A stretch of DNA of 55,467 nt from Gammaproteobacteria bacterium (GTDB lineage: Bacteria; Pseudomonadota; Gammaproteobacteria; Pseudomonadales; Pseudohongiellaceae). Numbering within the stretch: position 1 is the first letter of the stretch; each line of letters starts with the position of its first letter. The stretch covers positions 53,633-109,099 of the forward strand of contig VYCF01000045.1 of assembly GCA_009844085.1 (NCBI GenBank), given 5' to 3'. Below are positions 8,545 to 16,855 of the stretch, in pieces. A program made the position numbers and the translations under genes. The notes under the pieces were generated by a model. That model worked only from the letters and a program-made list of their open reading frames with translations. It had not been told where the DNA came from and did not search any database.

Positions 8545-11500
8545 TTCACTTTCTCCCGCGTTTCCGTGTCCATCATTTCACCAAGCAGATCCACTAGCAC
8601 TGCATCCGGGCGCTTGGCTTGGGAAAGCTCGTTCCGCACCCGCGCCTTCAAGGCATCGTCTTCATTCGCCCCGTCTCGCAGAAACAGTGAACGCTCCCTT
8701 CCGTCAGACGATGTTAGATGGATGGCCGATACCTGGACTGCCCGGGCATTGCCTTCCCGGATCAGCGCCAGGCGACGGGCCAGTTTCTGCGCAATACTTC
8801 GTATCTCGAAAGCAAAATGGTCAATTAGCGTGTCGTCCCAGCTTTCGAGGCGCTTTCCTGCTACCAACCCAGCAACACCATCGATCCAAACTGCGTCGTC
8901 GACATCCTTTTTCAAAGCACGTTCAATGAAGGCCCGCAATTCGTAGTTCCCCAGTTTTAGCAAGTGATCCTCGTAATCCAGGGCCAACTGTTTGCGCAGT
9001 TCGCCAAGCGTACGTGATCCAAACGCTTGCAAGACGCTCGCCTCGACTTGACTGCGCAACGTCGGTAGGGCGTCGTCAAGTTCGTTCAATGCAATATCCA
9101 ATTGCAATGTATACGTCTCAACGTCAACGCTGTCGGAACCTACGGCCTTGCAGGCTTGGGGCAGCGTATCAAGCAGCAGCTCAATTGGCTCCCTTGCTTT
9201 CCCGAGTACATTGCGAACATCTTGTGTCAACGGACTTACCGTCCGAGTATTCCACGCGAACTCGGACAATCGTCCCCGCCAACGGTACAGCGCTTCTACA
9301 ATTTCCTTAACCTCGACCCTTGGCCTGTGATCAGCCCAGATCGACAGTCCATCGACCAGACTCTCAAGAATCTTGTTGTTATCGATCGTGCCAACTCTGC
9401 GCAAAGCGAAGTTCTTCGGTGACTTTGCGAGCCTCATGAAGTGTGCCGTGGTGGTCTCGGGCTGGAAGCTCCCTCGCTCCATCAGTGCAATACTGCCACG
9501 GTGGCGCAGCATGAATGCTGCGATCAGCAACAGTGCTGGCCCCGCGCGCAATCCGATTGGGGGTTCACCGAGCTTGGCAATCATGGCGTCCACTCCGACA
9601 CTTTCGCCGTCTTTCGCCATCTCGTCAATCTGCTGCCATGCCGGCCCCCAACCCTGTTGATCGGTAGGGCCTGGGCCCCCAAACCGAAACTGGCCTCCGA
9701 TTGGCCTGTGCATACCGGATGCATGAAACATCGAGAGGTAGATTGTGCGTTCAGGCGGCGACCCCGAAAGACCCAGAAATTTCCTCTCTTCCTCTTCGAG
9801 CATAAGGCCCAAGAGCTTCATTCGAGCGGCTGCAACCGCGCTTGACAGCTTTTCGCGATTGATCAATTCATTGCGCAAAATAGGCGCCTTGTCGAACGTT
9901 CGGTCGCACATGTCGCTCAGGAATCGATTCAGTCCAGCCCGTGAATCTATCCGTACCGCCTCGCCCTTATGTAGCCACTCCACGTTGGGCGCATCGGCAT
10001 TAGCCTGGCCAAACGGCAGCAAGCACGTACGCAATTCATTTTCGAGTTCGCGTATTCGTCGCTCAACCTCTGCCCTTGCGAAGTCGTCGATCCGCAGTTC
10101 TCCACAAGTCGCCCTAATCCATCTCCAGCAAGCCAAGTCCCTCGTTATCGATAGATGGCCCGGCAGAATCGGCTGCACCCGAACTAAAACGAGCGGCCCC
10201 AAGCGCTTTGACATCCGGACCGCCTCCTCCTTAGTCTGTTCTGGTTCTTCGTCAGGATAAGTAGGCAGTACTACCACCAGGCCATCGGTGCTCAATTCTG
10301 TTGAATCAACGCCGTCGCCGATTTGCACCGTGAAACTTCGAAGCGTTCCGGTACGGTGGTAGTGCTTCTGCGCTACTATCGGTCGAAGCGACGTTACATC
10401 GGACAACTCTTCATCAAGGCGTCTCATCTCGGGAATTGCTGCCCTGGCCTTGTCCATCCATTGGTCCAGATCGACGCTGCTATTCGACCAGAGGCTCCAA
10501 TCAGCTTGCGTCTCGCGTTTGTGAATCACACCCCGCTTCGCGAGTTCGCTCAGAGTCTCACTGATGCCGACTTCGTCGCACTCAAGCAACCAAGCGAGCG
10601 TATCAACTTCCGCTGCCAAACCTGGCACGGGCTCCAGAACTGCGATCAAGCTCACTGCCTTGAGAACGCGACGTGCGTCAATGGACATGTCATCGCACAC
10701 CAACAGGGCATCCTGTCCCATCTCCCATCGCTTTTCGCGATCCTTACTCTGGAATTGCAACGACCTCTGCGATGCAAGATAGTCGTAAACATCATCCACT
10801 CGATACCAGTTTCCTTCGCCGTACCCCATCCTATGCGCAAACTCTTGGTACCCAAACGGTTCGGACGATTGAAGAAAAGCGAAGATCGAGCGCTCGTTTT
10901 GCCCGAAGCGTCGGGAGCACGACCACAGGCACGCGAGCGCACCGGGGTGAAATGGGTATAGCCGCTCCCCGACCGCCACGAGTTCGCGGCTTGGTAGGGC
11001 GAATAACCCTCGCTTCCCTGCCTCCTTGTATTGAGATCGCGCTACCGTCTTCACCGCCCTGCTATGCTTGCGTCGAGCGACTAGTGCGTCCGACAGTAGG
11101 TAAAGTAGCTGTTCGTGGCTCTCATGGAACGCGATCTCTTCGTACCGCTCCGAGGATCGTCTCCACTCCCCCTCAAGCCAGTCACTCAGCGTCGCCATGT
11201 AATCACCGAAACGGTGGTGCATGAAACCGACAACGGCCAGCTTGTTATCCTTGACTCCTCCCGCCCGCTCCGCCAATTGCTGAAACACCGAGGGATCTTC
11301 CCGGCCCGTATTGGATACCGTGAACTCAACATATCGTCCCATCTCGTCGATCAGCAATAGCAGCCCGCGACCGGTCTCCGCATACATCCTCTTCGCACAG
11401 CCAGCTAGGCAATCCAGGACCGATTTCAAGTCGTTTTGGTGTGCGACACTCTTTAGCTCCAGATCATCGCTTTCTCCAAACTCGTCTTGAGCAATATCGC

Positions 11501-11882
11501 GTACCGCTGTAACCAAGTCCGCGACCAGGCTCGCACGCCGGCCTATCATCACCAACGGTCGATATGCGGGCACTTCTTGATCTTCAATCAGGTCCTGGAC
11601 GAGATCTGTCGCTGGCCCACCCTCTTTTCCTTCATTGAACAGCTTCGCCAACAACAGGCCGAAGGACGACTTTCCTGAACCGTACGGCCCAGTTACACGA
11701 AATGCGCGATGCGACGATCCTTTCTCAAGGCCAGCCAACAACCTGCGAAGGCCGTCCCGAACAGAAGGCGTAGCGACGTAACCTTCTAACGCTCGGGGGT
11801 CTTCCAAGTCGCGAAGAATGTCTACGGCGCGCACATAACGACGCCCGATTTCGATGCGCTCCGAGATCAGTTCCTCAGCCAT
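8541..11882 (-). CDS. sspC: Large P-loop ATPase, SspC-like
   Basis: This 1113-residue protein carries Walker A GPYGSGKSS at 65-73 and Walker B LLLLIDE at 174-180 within an N-terminal ATPase of the kind also seen in BrxC/PglY. The long remainder is helical with no other domain I recognise. In phosphorothioation systems SspC is the ATPase that works with the DUF4007 protein and the pyrophosphatase. The ATG is preceded by an excellent Shine-Dalgarno, GAGGAGG, so this start is firm. It overlaps the end of the DUF4007 gene by 16 bases and the sspD-like gene by 4 bases. It is larger than I remember for described SspC proteins, so the assignment rests on neighbours more than on length. BREX was considered and rejected because no pglZ or brxL is present. 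Confidence 0.7.
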   Translation of the reverse strand: MAEELISERIEIGRRYVRAVDILRDLEDPRALEGYVATPSVRDGLRRLLAGLEKGSSHRAFRVTGPYGSGKSSFGLLLAKLFNEGKEGGPATDLVQDLIEDQEVPAYRPLVMIGRRASLVADLVTAVRDIAQDEFGESDDLELKSVAHQNDLKSVLDCLAGCAKRMYAETGRGLLLLIDEMGRYVEFTVSNTGREDPSVFQQLAERAGGVKDNKLAVVGFMHHRFGDYMATLSDWLEGEWRRSSERYEEIAFHESHEQLLYLLSDALVARRKHSRAVKTVARSQYKEAGKRGLFALPSRELVAVGERLYPFHPGALACLWSCSRRFGQNERSIFAFLQSSEPFGYQEFAHRMGYGEGNWYRVDDVYDYLASQRSLQFQSKDREKRWEMGQDALLVCDDMSIDARRVLKAVSLIAVLEPVPGLAAEVDTLAWLLECDEVGISETLSELAKRGVIHKRETQADWSLWSNSSVDLDQWMDKARAAIPEMRRLDEELSDVTSLRPIVAQKHYHRTGTLRSFTVQIGDGVDSTELSTDGLVVVLPTYPDEEPEQTKEEAVRMSKRLGPLVLVRVQPILPGHLSITRDLACWRWIRATCGELRIDDFARAEVERRIRELENELRTCLLPFGQANADAPNVEWLHKGEAVRIDSRAGLNRFLSDMCDRTFDKAPILRNELINREKLSSAVAAARMKLLGLMLEEEERKFLGLSGSPPERTIYLSMFHASGMHRPIGGQFRFGGPGPTDQQGWGPAWQQIDEMAKDGESVGVDAMIAKLGEPPIGLRAGPALLLIAAFMLRHRGSIALMERGSFQPETTTAHFMRLAKSPKNFALRRVGTIDNNKILESLVDGLSIWADHRPRVEVKEIVEALYRWRGRLSEFAWNTRTVSPLTQDVRNVLGKAREPIELLLDTLPQACKAVGSDSVDVETYTLQLDIALNELDDALPTLRSQVEASVLQAFGSRTLGELRKQLALDYEDHLLKLGNYELRAFIERALKKDVDDAVWIDGVAGLVAGKRLESWDDTLIDHFAFEIRSIAQKLARRLALIREGNARAVQVSAIHLTSSDGRERSLFLRDGANEDDALKARVRNELSQAKRPDAVLVDLLGEMMDTETREKVK

Positions 11883-12811
11883 GCGACCTCCTCAAGCCTT
11901 TTATTCATCTGACTATCGCCAACAATGTCCATGCCGCCAGCTCCATCGCTACGCATCTCCAATCCTGAAATCTCGCACAGTTGTTCAAGACACGCGAATA
12001 GCGACCCCTCGTCCAGGCGGAAGACTACGCCCGGCGAGCGTTGCCCAATTAGAAGACTCCTTAAAGAGATAGATCGGCTACCTCGGGCCGTCCCCTGCCA
12101 GTAATCGTTCAACGCGAAGGCAAAAGCGCCAACATCCAACTGGGGCTTGGTCCCCCTCTTCACGCTGACATGCATTTGTCCGTTGACTGTCGATGTCTCC
12201 ACCAACTGAAGTTCCTGGAAAGGGCACCCCGTGGCATCCTCACCCGGAGTCGCCGCGTCAAACCGTGACCAGTCATACGTCTGCAACAGTATGTCCACAT
12301 GCGCCGTAGCCGTCCTGTGCGTCACCGACCCACGTGCCGCCATGGCCCGGCTACGAACTACATCAATCAATCGATTCCGCGTGATTTGCGTGTCTTGTAA
12401 CTCAAGAAACGTCGCGACCCAGGCCCCCAGCCCTGCGTGCGCCGTAACAATCCAGTGCAGTCTCCAAAGGGAGCCCGGATTTTCAAGGTACGGGTCGATG
12501 CCAGATTCGCCGTCTAGCAGTCTTCGCGCAAACTCTGTATTTCTTGCCGATCCGCGTTCCACGTGCAGCAATCCAAATGTCTGGCCCCAAAATCGCAGGG
12601 CTTTAACCATGTTTTTGCCGAGACCAAGCGCCAGAATCGAACGTTCGTCGCTCGAAAAGAGCCCTTCATCTTGCTGAACTGCTTCGTAAAGCTTCGGCAA
12701 CCACCCGTACCGGCATGCGAACGATTCGTGCCCCGAATAGATTTGTGCATGGCCGCCCGATGGATTCCAGTCTCCATTGACGCCAGCCGATCCTGCATCC
12801 GTCAAACGCAT
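11867..12811 (-). CDS. sspB: DUF4007 protein, SspB-like DNA nickase candidate
   Basis: The N-terminal part carries the hallmark of DUF4007: YSGHESFACRYGW at 25-37 and LGLGKNMVKALRFW at 62-75. In the SspABCD system the DUF4007 protein SspB is reported to nick DNA so that sulfur can be placed in one strand; that role is taken from the family. Length is 314 residues. The ATG at 12811 lies inside the end of the cysteine desulfurase gene (10-base overlap), and the stop overlaps the ATPase gene. The first 20 or so residues (DAGSAGVNGDWNPSGG) are poorly conserved in type, so a slightly later start cannot be excluded, though I see no better ATG. Confidence 0.78.
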   Translation of the reverse strand: MRLTDAGSAGVNGDWNPSGGHAQIYSGHESFACRYGWLPKLYEAVQQDEGLFSSDERSILALGLGKNMVKALRFWGQTFGLLHVERGSARNTEFARRLLDGESGIDPYLENPGSLWRLHWIVTAHAGLGAWVATFLELQDTQITRNRLIDVVRSRAMAARGSVTHRTATAHVDILLQTYDWSRFDAATPGEDATGCPFQELQLVETSTVNGQMHVSVKRGTKPQLDVGAFAFALNDYWQGTARGSRSISLRSLLIGQRSPGVVFRLDEGSLFACLEQLCEISGLEMRSDGAGGMDIVGDSQMNKRLEEVAWLRN

Positions 12812-13944
12812 TGGCCTTTCAACCTAGTCACTGCCGCTGTGACACATGCCGCTGCATCTAGCACCTCATCTGGCTTGGTGTCTCGTCCAAAACCAACTCG
12901 CACTGCGCTTTCAACCCGATCTTCGGCCAACCCCATTGCCGTCAGCACCTCGGATTGACTAATTGAGCCCGAAGAACATGCAGAGCCGGTGGAGAGCGCC
13001 AGCGTTGGCAACTGAGCCAGCAGCGCCTCCGCTGCGACCCCATCGAAACTGATGTTCAGGTTCTGATTCACGCGCTCCTCGTGGCTCCCGTTAATCGCAT
13101 ACGACACGCCAGCCTTGTCCAAATTTTCCAGGAACAGGTCGGCCAGCGCCGCAGCGTGTTTCTCATCCTGTTCGCGCTCCTTAACTGCAAGAGCGCACGC
13201 TTCCCCAAATCCCACGCATAGTGGCGTCGGGAGTGTACCTGGGCGAAGACCGCCTTCCTGTCCGCCCCCGTTCATCAGTGGCTTCAAGTGTGAAATCTCT
13301 TCCGGCTGAGCGCAAATAGCGCCTATGCCAGGCGGTCCGTAAATTTTGTGCGACGAGAGCGTTGCGAAGGCGATTCCCGCACTCATATCAACTTGCACTC
13401 GGCCGATTGCCTGTGCCACGTCGGTATGCAAGGGAACACCCTCGCTAACACAGAGCGCTCCGATGTCTTCGATCGGCTGGATGGTGCCTACCTCATTGTT
13501 AACCGCCATAATTGACACCAAGTCCATATCAACCATTAGCTCCGACAGAGCATCAAGGTCTACCACTCCGTCTTCATTGACGGGAGCGGTCACTACAACT
13601 GCGCGAGCTTCCTTCATACACTCCTTCGCGGTTTCTCTGACGCACGGATGCTCAATTGCGCTTATCAGCAAGCGGTTTCCGCCATTCGCGAAGCTGCGTA
13701 TGACAATATTGGCGGCTTCGGTCGCGCTCGCTGTAAACACAACTCCATCCGGATCACCATTGACCGCTTCCGCAACCTGCATTCGCGCATGCTCAATCGC
13801 CGCTGCTGCGTCCTGCCCGAACGCATGTTCTACTGAGTGCGGATTAGCGGGCCGTCTCAGCCATGGCAACATGACCTCCAGGACTCTGTCATCAAGTGGG
13901 GTTGTGGCCTGGTGGTCCAGAAAAATGTTAGTCGTAGTCTTCAA
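12802..13944 (-). CDS. sspA: Cysteine desulfurase (SspA/DndA/IscS-like)
   Basis: This PLP enzyme takes sulfur from cysteine and would supply it to the DNA phosphorothioation machinery. The fold is complete: FLDHQATTPLD at 8-18, H99 in IEHP, LHTDVAQ with H173, PLP lysine K200 in SSHKIYG, and catalytic C323 in STGSACSSG. The length of 380 residues is normal. The start is a TTG: a TAG stop lies in frame 9 bases upstream and no ATG or GTG precedes the conserved N-terminal strand, so TTG is effectively forced. It leads a six-gene operon. An IscS or NifS role in iron-sulfur assembly is the alternative, but no iscU or iscA is nearby. Confidence 0.85.
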   Translation of the reverse strand: MKTTTNIFLDHQATTPLDDRVLEVMLPWLRRPANPHSVEHAFGQDAAAAIEHARMQVAEAVNGDPDGVVFTASATEAANIVIRSFANGGNRLLISAIEHPCVRETAKECMKEARAVVVTAPVNEDGVVDLDALSELMVDMDLVSIMAVNNEVGTIQPIEDIGALCVSEGVPLHTDVAQAIGRVQVDMSAGIAFATLSSHKIYGPPGIGAICAQPEEISHLKPLMNGGGQEGGLRPGTLPTPLCVGFGEACALAVKEREQDEKHAAALADLFLENLDKAGVSYAINGSHEERVNQNLNISFDGVAAEALLAQLPTLALSTGSACSSGSISQSEVLTAMGLAEDRVESAVRVGFGRDTKPDEVLDAAACVTAAVTRLKGQCV

Positions 13945-13955
13945 GGGTTGCTAAG

Positions 13956-13968
13956 AATTGAGTCAATT
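13956..13968. promoter_or_regulatory. Short palindrome upstream of sspA-like gene
   Basis: AATTGA-G-TCAATT is a perfect 6-base inverted repeat around one central base, 12-24 bases before the TTG start. Its position suits an operator or translational control site. No regulator gene is visible in the island. Confidence 0.35.
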
Positions 13969-14081
13969 TACTCGAAACGGTAGCTAAGTCACCAGATAAA
14001 ACAAGGTTTGGCGTTTCACGATCCTAACTCAACAATTTCCATATAATTCAGGTAGTTAGACTGAAATTGAAGGACTGCCTG

Positions 14082-14146
14082 TCTACGAGGAATTGTATCC
14101 CGGAGTCCGTTCGTTTCCAAGCTGCAAGGGCCACCTCGTAGAGGCA
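14082..14146. repeat. Imperfect inverted repeat near the island edge
   Basis: TCTACGAGG at 14082-14090 pairs perfectly with CCTCGTAGA at 14134-14142. Allowing a two-base bulge, the pairing extends outward through TGCCT and AGGCA. The loop is about 43 bases. It could be a structured leader, a recombination site or a remnant of the insertion that delivered the island; no tRNA gene adjoins it. Confidence 0.4.
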
Positions 14147-14225
14147 ACTCAACGATTCAGCTTTAATCGTGAAATCAGCACAGGGGAGCTATCATGTACA
14201 TCCAACTGCACATGAGGGGCGAACG

Positions 14226-14444
14226 ATGGCCGAGACTTTCTCCATAGCGGACGCGCGGCGGACCAGCTTCGCGGAAGCGTATGAGAAATTCAGGCGGGAC
14301 ACCGACCTGGTCGCATTTGATTTCGACCCGGATGAACTGTTTGCGGATATCAGGGACAAATCGTCGGAACCCCCTCGCTCGACTCCAAATCCGGGAATTG
14401 CCGAACAAGGTATCCGGATCGAAGATTGGGCGGCAGCCCGCTAG
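14226..14444 (+). CDS. Small hypothetical protein (72 aa)
   Basis: The ATG follows GAGGGG by six bases, which supports real translation. A GTG at 14169 would add 19 unlikely residues. The product is acidic in its middle (DFDPDELFADIRDKSSEPPR) and has no membrane segment. The FDPDELFADIRDKS stretch faintly recalls the C-terminal tails of Phd/AbrB-type antitoxins, but the DNA-binding half is absent, so this may be a remnant of one. It ends just inside the convergent glycosyltransferase gene and marks the junction between island and core. Function unknown. Confidence 0.4.
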   Translation: MAETFSIADARRTSFAEAYEKFRRDTDLVAFDFDPDELFADIRDKSSEPPRSTPNPGIAEQGIRIEDWAAAR

Positions 14445-15373
14445 CCGCTCCGGCTGCGGGCAATACGATAAACGACCCGCTGCAACAATCCCACCCGCAG
14501 CCGCAGCAGCGAACACAGTTGCAGGCCCCGGCGGCGGGCGCCGCTGAGGTCGTCGCGATACCGGTGCAGGAACGCACTGGCCTGACGGCCGACTTCGAGG
14601 AGGTGCGGATTGGCGGCGCCGGCGATCAGGCGGCTCCAGTGCGACCAGCGCGTGAGCCTGACTGTAGTATGCTGTCGGGCGCCGATAGTGTTGGCGTCGT
14701 GCTGGCGATAGCGGATCGTGGGTTCTTCCATATATGCGACCTTGCCGAATGCGCTCGCGGTCAGGGCGAGCCACCAGTCGTGCATGATGGCTTCGTTCGA
14801 TATCGGCAGCGCCCGGCGCGCGAGCGATTCGTTGATGAGGACCGTGCAGCCGGTGACGAGATTGCTGATCGCCATCTCGATGAAACGGTTGCGCGCTACG
14901 TCAAGTCCCTGGTAGCGGGCGAAGGAAGGCGCGATGTGGCGGTTTTCGAAGGACACGACTTCCAGGTCGCTATGCACGAGCACGGGAAGAGAGGAATCGC
15001 CCGCTTCGGTCTCGCCCATGAGCTTCATCTGGCGCTCGATCTTGTCCTCGAGCCAGATGTCGTCCTGGTCGCAGAACATCAGGTAGGCCGATTCCAGTCC
15101 GAGTTCCGCCGACCGGTCGAGCGCCGTTTGCATCAGCAAGGCGAAACTCGCGCAGGCCCCTATATTGGCCTGCGCCTTCGGCAGCAAGTGAAAGCGGTTG
15201 GGGTGGCGGTCGGCATATTCCTCAAGCAGGCGCCGGCTGCCGTCGCTCGAGCCGTCGTCGCGCGCCACGACGATGAAGTCCTGCCGGGTCTGGCGCAACA
15301 GGGAATCGAGTTGCTCGGCGAGGAAGCGTTCGCCGTTGTAAGTCGAAAGCAGTACGGCCAGCGAGGAAACCAT
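14441..15373 (-). CDS. Family 2 glycosyltransferase
   Basis: This GT-A enzyme would move an activated sugar, probably rhamnose or a related sugar, onto a growing surface glycan at the inner membrane face. The N-terminal LLSTYNGERFLAEQLDSLL and ARDDGSSDGS motifs bind the nucleotide, and CDQDDIW holds the metal-binding acidic motif. Length 310 residues is normal and no membrane anchor is seen. It lies three bases after a second glycosyltransferase and shares its transcript. The sugar and acceptor are not predictable from sequence alone. Confidence 0.82.
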   Translation of the reverse strand: MVSSLAVLLSTYNGERFLAEQLDSLLRQTRQDFIVVARDDGSSDGSRRLLEEYADRHPNRFHLLPKAQANIGACASFALLMQTALDRSAELGLESAYLMFCDQDDIWLEDKIERQMKLMGETEAGDSSLPVLVHSDLEVVSFENRHIAPSFARYQGLDVARNRFIEMAISNLVTGCTVLINESLARRALPISNEAIMHDWWLALTASAFGKVAYMEEPTIRYRQHDANTIGARQHTTVRLTRWSHWSRLIAGAANPHLLEVGRQASAFLHRYRDDLSGARRRGLQLCSLLRLRVGLLQRVVYRIARSRSG

Positions 15374-15376
15374 GGA

Positions 15377-16285
15377 CTATTGCAGCTGCCGGTAGTCGCG
15401 GATGCCGGCGCTGATGTGCTTCCAGTATTCCGCCCGTTGCGGAGAACTGATCAGCAGCCAGGCCGCCTTCAGGGTGAAGCGGACGATGTCGCGGACTTTC
15501 CAGCCGATGGGTGAGTAACGCCGGGTGTACAGATGAATGCGGTTGCGGCTGGAGTAGTAGGTCCTTGAAGGCTTGTGCTGGGCCATGATTCCGGCGCGCA
15601 CGAGAGGATTGAGGCTGCGTTCGCCGATCAGGTGATAGAGGATCGCGTTGTTGGTGCCGACGAGGTCAAAGCCCATCGAGCGGGCGCGGAAACACCATTC
15701 GAGATCCACGTTGTCGATGAAATAGTCCTCGCGCATGAGACCGATTGACGGCAAGTGCTTCGCGACCAGCATCGTGCCCGAAGTGATCAGGAAATCTGCG
15801 ACGAAATGGGATTCGCTGCGCGCATAGGTCCGGTTGGTGCGGAACCAGAGCCGATTGAACAGTTTGAACGGCGTCTGCCGGCTCGTCTGGGGGTTGATGA
15901 TACGCGGCCCCATGGCGGCGATGCCCTTTCTGCTGTGATCGCGCACTTCCCGATAGGCGGCGACCATGCGTTCCACATAGGACTCGCACAGGCTGCTGTC
16001 CTGATCGAACAGGAAGATGTAGTCGTAGTCGTGCTGCGTCGCACGGGCGATGCCGATATTCAGCGCCCGGGCAAGCCCTTCGTTTTGCTCGCGCTTGATG
16101 ATGCCGAGGCAGTTGTCGTAAACCGTGATCGATTCCTCGAGCCGCCCGATTGAGGGCGAACCGTTATCGACCACGAGGAAATTCGTCTCCCGGTTCAATT
16201 GCCCGAGCATGGTCAACAGCGGCGTAATGTCCGGATGATAAGTGACGACAATGGCGCAGGAATCGGTTTTGCCGGCGGGGGACAT
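15377..16285 (-). CDS. Family 2 glycosyltransferase (rhamnosyltransferase-like)
   Basis: The 302-residue product starts at the ATG at 16285; a longer frame upstream would overlap the membrane-protein gene and looks non-coding. Motifs are VVTYHPD near the start, FLVVDNGSP, the WbbL/RfbF-like EQNEGLARALNIGI stretch, and FLFDQDSSL as the acidic metal site. These are typical of dTDP-rhamnosyltransferases of O-antigen or capsule pathways. It begins five bases after the membrane-protein gene. With the next gene it forms a two-enzyme glycosylation unit, but no rml genes or flippase are in the window. Confidence 0.82.
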   Translation of the reverse strand: MSPAGKTDSCAIVVTYHPDITPLLTMLGQLNRETNFLVVDNGSPSIGRLEESITVYDNCLGIIKREQNEGLARALNIGIARATQHDYDYIFLFDQDSSLCESYVERMVAAYREVRDHSRKGIAAMGPRIINPQTSRQTPFKLFNRLWFRTNRTYARSESHFVADFLITSGTMLVAKHLPSIGLMREDYFIDNVDLEWCFRARSMGFDLVGTNNAILYHLIGERSLNPLVRAGIMAQHKPSRTYYSSRNRIHLYTRRYSPIGWKVRDIVRFTLKAAWLLISSPQRAEYWKHISAGIRDYRQLQ

Positions 16286-16290
16286 GGCGT

Positions 16291-16806
16291 TCAGATCCTC
16301 GCCGCATCCGGAGTGTCGGCCGAAATATCGATCTTCTTGCGCACCGGCCAGGCGAGCGCCATGAAATAGAGAATCGAGCAGATGCCGATGCTCAGACCGG
16401 CCACCACCCCCGCATCGAGAATGCCGCGCCAGGGCTGGGGCAACTGCCGCGCGACCGCGATGAAGCAAACGATCATTACCGTAAGCCCGATGGTGGCCAG
16501 CTTGCGCCTGGGCGTGGCGTGCACGAACCCCATGCAGAACAGCGGCGCGAGCAGCACGAAACCGGGCGTCGGATTGCGGCCGAGATATTGCGCCCGCACA
16601 ACGACTCGCGGCGCGAATCCGAGATGAAATCCCTTGTAGCCTTCGGCATACGACATGTAGACCACGCTAAAGATCAGCGCCGACCAATGCAACAGGTTCA
16701 GCCGTAAATCCGCAAGCTCGAAAGCCAGGGGCGCCAGCCGGTAAATCGCAAACGCCAGCAAGGCCAGCACTCCGCCCAGACCCCAGGCCAGTCCAAGATA
16801 TTTCAA
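16291..16806 (-). CDS. Small integral membrane protein, unknown function
   Basis: I chose the TTG at 16806 because GGGGCG lies six bases before it; a 230-residue version from 16983 would run back through the end of the namZ-like gene. The 171-residue product has about four hydrophobic helices: YLGLAWGLGGVLALLAFAIY, then a stretch around LLHWSALIFSVVYMSYAEGY, then GLTVMIVCFIAVA, then VVAGLSIGICSILYFMALAW. I do not recognise the family. Its position between an exo-muramidase and two glycosyltransferases suggests a role at the cell envelope, which is inference only. Confidence 0.6.
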   Translation of the reverse strand: MKYLGLAWGLGGVLALLAFAIYRLAPLAFELADLRLNLLHWSALIFSVVYMSYAEGYKGFHLGFAPRVVVRAQYLGRNPTPGFVLLAPLFCMGFVHATPRRKLATIGLTVMIVCFIAVARQLPQPWRGILDAGVVAGLSIGICSILYFMALAWPVRKKIDISADTPDAARI

Positions 16807-16833
16807 ACTATCGCCCCGCAGAAAGAGTCGCGC

Positions 16834-16839
16834 ATTATA
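16834..16839 (-). promoter_or_regulatory. Candidate -10 box for the membrane protein and glycosyltransferases
   Basis: A perfect TATAAT on the minus strand ends 28 bases before the TTG start. The -35 position (CTCATA at 17 bp) is poor. It would let the three downstream genes be expressed apart from the exo-muramidase. Confidence 0.35.
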
Positions 16840-16855
16840 ACGGCGTTCGGTTCGG

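Larger units (their letters stand above)
13945..14225. promoter_or_regulatory. AT-rich leader region of the phosphorothioation-like operon
   Basis: No convincing gene lies here. The stretch must hold the minus-strand promoter for the sspA-led operon. It contains a perfect TATAAT on the plus strand at 14042-14047 without a well-spaced -35 box. On the minus strand I could not fix a clear -35/-10 pair. Two symmetrical elements inside it are listed separately. Confidence 0.45.

Noticed and set aside
8541..12811. BREX type 4 system (PAPS reductase plus large ATPase)
   Set aside because: No pglZ, brxL or brxA-like gene is present; the DUF4007 protein and cysteine desulfurase fit an Ssp-type phosphorothioation set better.
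7747..13944. Classical Dnd system
   Set aside because: No dndB, dndD or dndE is visible, and the pyrophosphatase is 265 residues rather than about 500.
14042..14047. Perfect TATAAT as a plus-strand promoter for the small 72-residue gene
   Set aside because: No -35 box at 16-18 bases and the gene starts about 180 bases later; noted only as part of an AT-rich region.
13945..14225. tRNA gene or attachment site at the island edge
   Set aside because: I found no cloverleaf, no T-loop GGTTCGA-type sequence and no direct repeat that I could match to another place in the window.
14426..15514. 362-codon plus-strand open frame across the glycosyltransferase genes
   Set aside because: It is a mirror of GC-rich coding sequence; the minus strand has clear GT2 motifs.
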